Source of the DNA: GCA-003244245 sp049673305
GTDB lineage: Bacteria > Actinomycetota > Actinomycetes > Mycobacteriales > Pseudonocardiaceae
Reading direction: 5' to 3'
NCBI GenBank assembly: GCA_049673305.1
Contig: JBATXM010000008.1
Location: forward strand, 1 to 7,316
Length of the DNA: 7,316 nucleotides
Part shown: positions 1 through 7,200 of the stretch, piece after piece
Layout: the number at the start of each line of letters is the position of its first letter
Numbering within the stretch: position 1 is the first letter of the stretch
The notes under the pieces: generated by a model
Seen by the model: the letters and a program-made list of their open reading frames with translations, nothing else
Databases searched by the model: none
Told to the model about the DNA's origin: nothing
Made by a program: the position numbers and the translations under genes

Positions 1-404
1 ACGCCCACGGCGATCCCCGCGATGACGCCCAGGTCGCTGAGCTCACCGGGCTGCCGCGCCACAGCGCGGGCGGTGACCGCCTCGCCGGCTGGCCCCCCGA
101 CATGCGGATCATCATCCGCCGCGAGAACCCGCACCCCGGCGCGCAACTGTCGCTGTTCGAACAGCACGCGGGCAAGCGCTACCAGGTCATCGCCACCAAC
201 ACCCCCGGTACAGAAGTCCAGTTCCTCGAAGCCGCTCACCGCACCCAAGCCCGGGTCGAGGACCGCATCCGCTGTGGCAAAAACACCGGCCTGGCGCACC
301 TGCCCTCCCGTGACTACGCGATCAACCAAGCCTGGTGCGCCGCGGTGTCACTGGCCTGCGACCTCCTCGCCTGGCTACGGCTACTCGCCCTGTCCGGCGA
401 CCTC
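1..404 (+). pseudogene. IS1380-family transposase, C-terminal fragment
   Basis: The reading frame beginning at position 3 is open from the window edge and encodes the distal part of an IS1380-type DDE transposase, which in an intact element cuts and pastes its own IS. Family-typical landmarks, in order, are AELTGLP, GWPPDMRIIIRRE, HPGAQLSLFEQ, YQVIATNTPG, HRTQARVEDRIRCGKNTGL, LPSRDYAINQAW and DLLAWLRLLALSGDL. In the family as I know it, this last stretch is followed by a conserved segment of the type AEPKxLRYRLLHxAARL and then several dozen more residues. Here similarity stops after GDL (about position 404) and the frame runs on as unrelated sequence to a stop at 531-533. The 5' part lies outside the window. 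The gene is therefore broken at its 3' end, most simply by insertion of the neighbouring Tn3-family element. The IS1380 assignment rests on remembered family patterns, and the exact break is good to a few bases. Confidence 0.82.
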
Positions 405-565
405 GGCCTGTCTATAAGGCTCGTGTCACCAGCCGCAAACGGTGAAGTTTCCGCAGGTAGGCCGTGTAGCGAAAGCGGTGTGGCTGGGAGGTGGGTTGGT
501 GCATCCGGTCGTACCGGCGGAGATTGGTCTTAACTGACCCTTGGCCGGTGAGGTGCTGCTGTGGG
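405..565. other. Non-coding strip; probable outer-transposon end
   Basis: This 161-bp strip lies between the last IS1380-like codon and the stop codon of the tyrosine recombinase. No family-like protein can be read in it. If the outer Tn3-family element interrupted the IS1380 gene, its terminal inverted repeat should begin here. The first bases (GGCCTGTCTATAAGGCTC, from 405) start with G's and contain an AT-rich TATAAGG core, as many Tn3-type ends do. They lack the canonical GGGG, and the partner end is not in the window, so the repeat cannot be confirmed. Two small inverted repeats lie further in: CCGGT/ACCGG at 505-517 (3-base loop) and GGTC/GACC at 526-539 (6-base loop). Both are downstream of the recombinase gene. 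They might be a weak terminator or protein-binding sites, but the stems are only 5 and 4 bp and there is no T-run. Confidence 0.4.
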
Positions 566-1399
566 CTATACGGGGAATTGGTCGATGACGCTGTTGTAGG
601 TGTCCTGGGCTGAGCCGAGGGTGATCTTGGAGTAGATCTCTAGCGAGGTGCGGGAGGCGTGGCCGCTGTAGGGCTGGATGAGGGCGTCGTCGATTCCTTG
701 GGTTTTGAGCCAGGTGAACAGGAAGTGCCGCAGCCGGTGGGGTGGCATGTTGTGGTCCAGGTTGGCCTTGGCGGCGTAGCGGGCGAGCATGGCCCGTACG
801 CCGCGGGTGGAGTAGGGCTTCTTCCAGGACGACTCGAACAGGAACACCGCGCCCTTGTCCCGGGCGGCGGCCAGGTGCAGGGCGAGGGTCTCCTTGAACG
901 CGGCGGGGAAGGGCACGTAGCGGTCCTTGCCGCCTTTGCCCTGGGTGATGCGGATCCGGCAGGCGTCCAGGTCGACGTCGTCGATGCCGATTTTCACCAG
1001 CTCGGCGACCCGGACGCCGGTGTAGAGCAGGGTCTTGATGAGCACGATGTCGCCGGTGCGCCGGGCGGTCCAGACCGTGTCGTAGTAGCGGCGGATCTCG
1101 GCTTCGGTCGGCACGTAGGGCAGAGTTTGTGAGGCTTTGGTGACCTCGATGTCGAGTTCGTCGCGTAGGTGCCGGAACACCTCTTTGAGGTAGGCGTAGT
1201 CGGGGCGTTCGGCTCGCAGGTGGCGGGCGAGTTGGCGGGCCTTGCGTTTGGCCGGGGTCCGGGCCGGCGCCCCGGTAGGGGACCACCCGGGTTCGGGGGC
1301 TTGCGGAGTAGAGGCTGGTGCGGCGGTCACGTCTGGCCGCCGGGATAGCGGTTTGGCCGGGCGGGCTGATCCCGGATGCTCGGCGTGATCACTGGTCAT
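566..1399 (-). CDS. Tyrosine recombinase of the outer Tn3-family element
   Basis: A 277-residue tyrosine site-specific recombinase. Enzymes of this family cut and rejoin DNA through a covalent 3'-phosphotyrosine, and those in Tn3-family elements (for example TnpI of Tn4430) resolve cointegrates. All catalytic landmarks are visible: R130 in LLYTGVR, lysine 155 or 158 in QGKGGKDR, H221-x-x-R224 in PHRLRH, H247 in YSGHAS, and nucleophile Y256 in LEIYSK. Residues about 52-85 look like the helical core-binding (SAM-like) domain, and the catalytic domain is about 95-277. The first 50 residues are Pro/Ala-rich and low in complexity. The chosen ATG has a strong AGGAGG six bases upstream. The gene overlaps the end of the upstream tnpA remnant by 11 bases, indicating an operon with coupled translation. 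It appears intact although its tnpA partner is broken. Its recombination site and in vivo role are not visible here. Confidence 0.88.
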   Translation of the reverse strand: MTSDHAEHPGSARPAKPLSRRPDVTAAPASTPQAPEPGWSPTGAPARTPAKRKARQLARHLRAERPDYAYLKEVFRHLRDELDIEVTKASQTLPYVPTEAEIRRYYDTVWTARRTGDIVLIKTLLYTGVRVAELVKIGIDDVDLDACRIRITQGKGGKDRYVPFPAAFKETLALHLAAARDKGAVFLFESSWKKPYSTRGVRAMLARYAAKANLDHNMPPHRLRHFLFTWLKTQGIDDALIQPYSGHASRTSLEIYSKITLGSAQDTYNSVIDQFPV

Positions 1400-3017
1400 C
1401 GGTCGCCTCCTGGTCCGCGCCGCCGAGCGGTGGGGTCTGGGTGAGGTCCAGGCGCTGGTCGGTGCGTAGCTGCACGGTCCCGTAGGGGGTCATGTTGGTG
1501 TGAAACAGCGGGGTGAGTCCGCGCTTGTCGACGTCGGTGAGCGCGTTGTCCCACTCGGGGAGGGCGAGGGTGTCTTGGATCATCAAGGTGTTGATGTAGG
1601 CGAGGCAGCTTTGCAGGATCTGCAGGCACACCATGGCCAGCTCTTGTTCCTCGCGCCGGTTGGAGGCCAGTTCGCCGCGCTTACCGAACCGGATGTAGTC
1701 GTTGACTCCGTTGTAGTTCTCCACCACGTTGAGCCCGGACTCGGTCTCGCGTTGGAGGTCTCTGTCTCGGAGCCAGTGGGCTAGGAAGATGGTGCGCTGG
1801 GCGCAGCCGACCTCCAGCATCGCGGAGTAGGCGGGGTGGGTGGTCTCGCCCTGGAAGCGGCGCAGCAGCGCTTCGGTGGATGCCGTGCCCTGGCGGATCG
1901 CGGTCGCGTATTTGATCATCAGGTCGTAGTTGTTCTCGATGATCTCGGGTTTGATCGGTCGGGTCAGCGCTGGGCGCAGCAGCGGGTAGGAGAACTTGTC
2001 GGTGCGGCCGGGTAGATATAGCTTCATGGTGTTGATCTGTTTGAACCGGGCGATCAGGTCGAAGTTCAGCAGCCGGGTGATGCCGAATCCGATGATCGAA
2101 GCTCCGTGGGAATCGACGTAGTTGGTCTCGACTTTCATGTCGGTGCCGTGGCGCATCGCTCCTTCGACCATGGCGTGTACCTCTGAGGCTGAGCAGGTCA
2201 GGTGCTGGCTGTAGATGGCCATCGCCCCGCCGGTCTCGACGGTCCAGTAGATCAGGACGCCGCGTTTGGCCCGCTTATAGCGGGAGTGGTACTCGGTGAA
2301 GATGTTCTGGTCGTAGGCGGAGAAGTGGGTGGAATCCGACGCGACCGCGCTGGTGCCCTGACCCCACAACCAGGTCTGGCGGGCGGCGAAGGTGGCGTTG
2401 GCGATCACCCGGGCCACCTGCCGGGCGCTGGGCACCGACAGGAAACGGCGGCGGGCGTAGCGCAGGTCGGCTTCGGAGTAGGGGTGGTCCCCGGCGGCCA
2501 CCGACCGGATCCCGGCGCCGGTTCCGGTGGCGTAGATGACCAGCAGCATCCGCTCCAGCACCTCGCGGGGGTCCAGGTCGATGCGCACCCCGGCCGGGAT
2601 GAGGGCGTCCAAGCAGTTGGTACGTAGCGCGGTCTCGGTGAACATGTCCAGCAAAGGGACCACGCCCCAGCGGGTGCGGATCGAGGCCTTGAGCTTGCCC
2701 AGGTTGCGTGGTTCGGGAGCGGCGTCTAGCGGGGTGAGCAGGATCGCGCCGCCCTTCTTGCGCTCGGCGATCTGCAGCCAGTCAAGATCGGGCAACGTAT
2801 CGTTGAGGGTCGACAGCTCGTAGTCCATCTCCTCGATCAACTCTGCGGTGAACCGCCTGGCGTCCAGCGGTTTGCGCAGCTTGGCGTAGTTCTCGGCGCG
2901 TTTGTCCTCGAAGTCGGCGGGCAGGTCGAGGTCAGGGTTGCGCCACTTGTACGGGGTCGAGTAGTACAGGTACAGCCGTTGGCGCTGAGAACGATCTTTA
3001 GGGCTGCCAGTAGGTGT
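1389..3017 (-). pseudogene. tnpA: Outer Tn3-family transposase TnpA, Tn4651/IS1071-like, C-terminal half
   Basis: The longest start-to-stop frame (TTG at 2840 to TGA at 1389) gives 483 residues, but family-like sequence continues upstream without a start: YYSTPYKWRNPDLDLPADFE leads directly into it. Full-length TnpA is usually about 950-1000 residues, so only the C-terminal half remains. It differs from the other TnpA in this window and resembles the Tn4651/IS1071 clade, with ASDSTHFSAYDQN, VLIYWTVE, NYVDSHG, VVENYNGVNDYI and LAYINTLMIQ. In the numbering of the 483-residue frame, the likely DDE triad is D169, D243 and E343 (MLEVGCAQRT, aligned by me with the AExGRIxKT motif of other TnpAs). 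The RNase H-like core is therefore complete, while the N-terminal DNA-binding half is gone. Just upstream, coding similarity seems to change frame near 2979-2983 (LLAALKIVLSA in one frame, RLYLYYST in the next), consistent with a one-base deletion. The upstream break at about 3017 abuts the inner element. The protein is very unlikely to be an active transposase. Confidence 0.82.
1406..1411 (-). promoter_or_regulatory. Strong ribosome binding site for the tyrosine recombinase
   Basis: On the - strand AGGAGG lies six bases before the ATG at 1399. It falls inside the last codons of the tnpA remnant. This fixes the start of the recombinase and suggests it is translated efficiently, independently of or coupled to the upstream gene. 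Confidence 0.72.
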
Positions 3018-3055
3018 GGGGTCAGCGATGGTTGTCGCAGCGTGGTTCGGGGTCG
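3018..3055 (+). repeat. Candidate terminal inverted repeat of the inner Tn3-family element
   Basis: Read on the + strand into the element, the sequence starts GGGGTCAGCGATGG. Tn3-family ends are typically about 38 bp and start GGGG, often GGGGTC. The stop codon of the resolvase (TGA, - strand 3024-3022) lies inside this motif. Immediately outside it, readable outer-tnpA sequence resumes, which is what an insertion junction would look like; the adjacent 5 bases at 3013-3017 (GGTGT) would be one copy of the target duplication. The inner boundary of 38 bp is assumed from the family, and the usual TAAG inner motif is absent. The partner end lies outside the window. Confidence 0.42.
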
Positions 3056-4077
3056 ATTCGCCAGCCGTTGTTGTGCAGCCACCTGGTCAGTGTTGGGGGC
3101 CACTGACCGATTGGGGTGTTGGGTGGTAGTCCGGTGATCAGGGGGCCGTCGCCGCAGCGGTCGCATTCGATGTTCAGGGGTGGGTCGTGGGGTTGGCAGG
3201 CGACGCAGTGTCGCTGTTCGTGGGTGGTGTCGCCGTCGAGGTGTAGCCAGATGGTGGCGAGGTCTTGGCGTTGCTGCCACCGAGTTTGTGCCTCGGTTGG
3301 TTCGTGACCGCAGGTGGGGCACGTGGAGTCGGGTATCGCCGCGCGCTGGTCCACGAGGTGTTGTTCGGGTGGGGTGATCGGTTCGCCGGGCCGGTGGATG
3401 TGGGCCCGCACCGGCTTGGGCGGCGGGTCGGTGAGCGGTGGGTTGCTGGCGGAGGGCGTCGTGAGGGTGGCGCTGGTGGGTGGTGCGGTGGTTGTGGCGG
3501 CGCGGGGCCGGCCACCGATCGAGGCCTTGTTGAGGTGGCCGTAGAGGGTGCCGCGTTTGACGTTGAGGATCCCGGCGATCTGAGCCACGGTGTGCTCGCC
3601 CTCGTCATACATCCGTTGCGCGGCCCGGACCTGGTCGCTGGTCAGCTGGGGTCGGCGGCCACCGGTGCGGCCCCGGGCCCGGGCGGCGGCCAACCCATCG
3701 CGGGTGTTGGCCACGATGAGTTCGCGCTGCAGCTCAGCCAGTACGGACAGCATCCCGAACATGGCGCGGCCTTCGGCGGTGGCGGTGTCGATGCCTTGTT
3801 CGAGCACCCGCAATCCGACCCCGCGCTCGCGTAGTTGGGCGCCGAGGGTGACCAGGTGCAGCACCGAGCGACCCAACCGATCCAGCCGGGTGATCACCAG
3901 CTGGTCACCGCCACGTACCACCTTCAGCGCGACATCGAGTTGGGGTCGGGAAGACTTCGCCCCGCTGGCGATGTCGAGGTAGACATCCTCGGGTGCGACG
4001 CCGGCCCGGCGTAGCGCATCAACCTGGTGAGCGGGATTCTGCTCAGCGGTCGACACCCGCCCATAGCCGATCAACAT
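3022..4077 (-). CDS. tnpR: Serine resolvase TnpR with cysteine-rich C-terminal extension
   Basis: A 351-residue serine recombinase of the resolvase/invertase family, which resolves Tn3 cointegrates at a res site. The catalytic domain (about 1-140) opens with IGYGRVSTAEQNP, giving R7 and nucleophile S9. ITRLDRLGRS supplies R64, R67 and R70, and the long E-helix includes FGMLSVLAELQRELI. The DNA-binding domain follows: GGRRPQLTSDQ linker, then a helix-turn-helix at about 160-185 (HTVAQIAGILNVKRGTLYGHL). Ordinary TnpR ends near residue 185-200. This one continues about 160 residues: a Pro/Thr-rich linker (about 190-245), then paired metal-ligand-like motifs CPTCGH (C253, C256), HCVAC (C291, C294), CDRCG (C305, C308) and CDNH (C347, H350). 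These suggest one or two zinc-binding modules, perhaps for DNA or partner binding; that role is inference. The start is the ATG at 4077, with no good ribosome binding site. The stop overlaps the candidate transposon end. Confidence 0.9.
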   Translation of the reverse strand: MLIGYGRVSTAEQNPAHQVDALRRAGVAPEDVYLDIASGAKSSRPQLDVALKVVRGGDQLVITRLDRLGRSVLHLVTLGAQLRERGVGLRVLEQGIDTATAEGRAMFGMLSVLAELQRELIVANTRDGLAAARARGRTGGRRPQLTSDQVRAAQRMYDEGEHTVAQIAGILNVKRGTLYGHLNKASIGGRPRAATTTAPPTSATLTTPSASNPPLTDPPPKPVRAHIHRPGEPITPPEQHLVDQRAAIPDSTCPTCGHEPTEAQTRWQQRQDLATIWLHLDGDTTHEQRHCVACQPHDPPLNIECDRCGDGPLITGLPPNTPIGQWPPTLTRWLHNNGWRIDPEPRCDNHR

Positions 4078-4250
4078 GTGTCGACAATAAGGCTCACATC
4101 AGGTTTCCCGGCGCGAGTTTCCGACAGTCGCGACCAGGGCGGGCCATGATCACCGTCTGAGTGTCGGGAGATGACCGTTTCTCGACGCATCTGGATGTGC
4201 GGACGGATCGTTGCAGGCATGGCTGTCGCTCACCGCTAACCCCACCGAGC
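4078..4250. promoter_or_regulatory. tnpA-tnpR gap, candidate res site
   Basis: This 173-bp non-coding gap between the tnpA stop and the tnpR start has the position and size expected for a Tn3-family res site, where the resolvase binds and recombines copies and often controls tnpR transcription. It contains several TGTC/GACA cores of the kind found in resolvase half-sites: the palindrome TGTCGACA at 4079-4086, GACA at 4123-4126, TGTC at 4162-4165 and TGTC at 4224-4227. ATGTG/CACAT at 4076-4080 and 4095-4099 form an inverted repeat spanning the tnpR start, so resolvase bound there could repress its own gene. The three subsites cannot be delimited by eye, and the TGTC cores are short enough that some will be chance. 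No clear promoter boxes are seen. Confidence 0.5.
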
Positions 4251-7200
4251 TCAGTCGTGCTCGTCCTCGTCGGTGGCGGCCGGGTCGCGCAGGGGTCGCA
4301 GGCCCTCGCCAGGCTGGGAGGCGGTGATGGTGTAGCGACCTAGCACGTTCAGATGCTTGGTCTTCAGCGGAGACAAGCGGGCGGCGTCCTCGTCGCGGAC
4401 GTGGTGGTCTTGGGCGCGCAGCTGGGTGATCGCGGCGTCGAGGTAGCGGGTGGTCCACAACGCCGCCGCGTTCAGAACGAGGCCCAGACTTGCCAGCTGG
4501 TCTTCCTGCCCGTCTCGATACGCCTGCTGGATCTGGCCGCGTTTACCGTGGCAGATCACTCGGGCGAGGCGGTGGCGGGACTCCTGGACGGTGAGTTGTC
4601 GGTTCATCCGGCGCCGATAGGTGTCATCGACTGGGTCAACGAGGCTGAGCAGGTGCATCGTCTTGTCGATGCGTCCGTACTCGGCGAACGCCTGCCCCAG
4701 CGGGGTGGGGTGTCCGGCGCGGCCGAACATCCGCAGCAGGTCATAGGCGCGGACTTGGTTGGTGACCAGGGAGCCGGCCACCCGCAACATGTCTGGCCAT
4801 TGGTTCTCGATCTTGGTCAGGTTCACGCGGTTGCGGGCGATCGGATCCAGCGGTCCGTAGTTGCCGCTCTGTCCGTCGGGCGGTTTCACCCGCCAGAACC
4901 GCTGGTCGGGCAGGTCTCGAAAACGCGGGGCGAAGCGGTAGCCGAGTATCTTGAACAGCCCAAACACCGCGTCGGAATAGGAGGCGTGATCAGTCGCGAT
5001 CATCTCCGGCTTCACCCCGCCGTCGAGGTTAAGCAGGGTATCGAGGATGAACAGCGAGTCGCGCATGGTGCCGGGCACGACCAGGGCGCCGACCCCCATG
5101 ACCTGGTCGTTGACCGCGTTGAGCCAGGTCAGTCCGCGTTTGTAGCCGTAGTACTTCGGCGAGGGGGCCGCGTTGATGGTGCGTGAGGGTACGACGAAGC
5201 GCAGCCCGTCGACCGAGGCGAGTAGGCCCCCGCCCCACAGCTGGGCCAGTTCCACCCGTGACTGAGCCTTGATGAGCAGGGCGTTCGCCGCGGCGATGGT
5301 GTCGGCACGCAGGTAGTTCTGGTCAACATGGGACAGGCGAGCCCGGGTCAGCTCGACCAGATTGGGGTTGATCACCGGGGTCAGCCCGACGTTGCATGAC
5401 TCGCTGACCAGCACCGCGACCAGCGAAGTCAGGAGTCCGTCCATCCGGGCGGTGTGAGTTGAGACGTGGGTGAAGGCGTGCAGGAACCCGGTCCAGGCGT
5501 GCACCTCGAACAGCAGCTCGGGTAGGTCGATGGGCGGCAGCATCGCCGCGGTGGTCGTGCGCAGCCAGGTCAGCGACTCTGGTTCATCCAGCGCGCCGAG
5601 CTTGTCCACGCTCAGCCGGGGGCGCCCGCCGTCGGTCGGGACGATGACCTCGACCTTGGCGTTCGCCCCGGCCTCGTCGAGTCGTTCGGCCATTTGTCGC
5701 CACGCCGCGTCCAGCCCTCGGCTCAGCGAGGCCAGGTGCTCGCGCACGGGCGCCTGCAGGCTCAACCCGGCCAGTACGTCGTGGCGCAGCGCCTCCCACC
5801 GGGCGCCGTCGAGGAGCCGGGCACGCGGGTCTGACCAGCGCTGGGACGGCGCGGCGAACACATCGCGGCGGTTGAGCGCTGTGAACAGTTGCTCGAGCAC
5901 GCACACCACGTAGGCGTCGCGGTCCACCACGCCGGCGTCCAGCGCGCGGTTGGCGTACACCGCCGGGCGCCACGCCGGAGGGACAAGATCGGTGTCGATG
6001 TCGGCCGGGAGCAGTGGGCGTTGCCCGACCCGCCGGCGCGCCAGCGCGGGCAGCGTGCGTACCGCGGCGAGTACCCGCCGCCCGCCCAGTGCCGCGGACA
6101 GCGCATCGGACTCGCCGAGCAGCCTCACAAACGGGCGCACAGTGTTGTAGCGGGCGCCCAGAGCGGTGCGCAGCGCGGTCTCCGCCGACCCGTCGTCGTC
6201 AGGTACGAGCTGCTCGACGGTGTCCAGCGCGTTGGCCACCGCGGCGCGGGAGGCGACCTTTTCGATAGTCGCCCACACCGCGGTCGGGTCCAGGGTCGCT
6301 TTCCGTTTCTCCAACCCCTCCAGTTCGGTGAACAAAACCCGGGAGGCACGGGCCAGCGTCCGGGAGGCCTTTTCCAGCACCGGCAGCATCGCCAGCCGGT
6401 CCCGCTCGGTCGCCCGGCGGGCCGGGCTGATCAACCTGGTGGCCATCAGCAACGCGAACAAGTCCAGCGCGTCGTCGATCGCCGCGGCTTCCAGACCGCG
6501 TACGACCGCCGCGATCAGCGCCGTGCGCTTGGGCTCGGATGTCCGCTCAATGGCCTGGGCCTTGGAGAGCAATCCGTAGCGCGCCAGCGTCACTAACCGC
6601 GTCACTGGCACCCGCGACAGATCCACTCGCCTCAGCCCGAACGCCGCGATCTCCTCGACCCGCTCCATCGCGCGGGCCATCGCCGTTCCCGTGGACCGCG
6701 TGGGCGAGCGGCGTAACCGCTCCAACTCCGAAAACCGCGCCCCGTCCGGCACATCCAGCAGCGCCACCAGCGCCGCCGGCAGACTGGGATCGGCGCGCCG
6801 TACCGCTCTGCTCACCGTGGTGTGCAGCCGGCGATCGGCGACCGCCCGGGCTTCAGCGACCTGCCGGGCCAACACACTCGCCCCCGGCAGCAGCACCCGG
6901 TTACGCCGCAGCCACGCCACCGCATGGTTGAACAACGCAACCGGCCCCTCCGGGTGCGTCCACACCCGCCCGTACAGGAACGTGCGGAACTTTCGGCCCC
7001 ACGCCCGGTCCTCGAACTCGTGATAGCCCAAGCGGCGCCGGATTTCCCACGAATGCTCGTAGGCCGTCTTGGCCCGCTCGACGTACCGCTTCACACACAA
7101 CGGGTCGCTGATCCCCAGCTGTTCGGCCAGGTACTCCACCACCGGCCAGGGCACATCCAGCGGATCTTCCAGGAACAACCCGATGTAGCGCACCGTGCAG

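Noticed and set aside
505..539. CCGGT/ACCGG and GGTC/GACC hairpins as a rho-independent terminator
   Set aside because: Stems are only 5 and 4 bp with no T-run on the relevant strand; noted only as weak inverted repeats.
426..1286. 286-codon - strand frame over the tyrosine recombinase
   Set aside because: Same-strand shadow in another frame; the translation is Pro/Arg-rich without motifs, while the 277-residue recombinase frame has every catalytic residue.
3174..3834. Several frames on both strands over the resolvase C-terminal tail
   Set aside because: They are Pro/Thr/Arg- or Gly/Val-rich shadows; the resolvase frame carries ordered CxxC pairs and continues unbroken from the catalytic domain.
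414..4095. ATAAGGCTC occurs at 414-422 and at 4087-4095, each preceded by a TGTC
   Set aside because: Tempting as a shared recombinase site at the outer end and the res region, but 9-base matches are expected by chance many times in 7.3 kb and the flanks do not align without gaps.
4353..5186. Long + strand open frame (277 codons) opposite the inner tnpA
   Set aside because: It is antisense to the DDE domain of TnpA; its protein has no family-like motifs and long shadow frames are common in high-GC DNA.
5889..6596. 235-codon + strand frame opposite the inner tnpA
   Set aside because: Low-complexity Arg/Gly/Gln-rich translation, antisense to a well-supported transposase.
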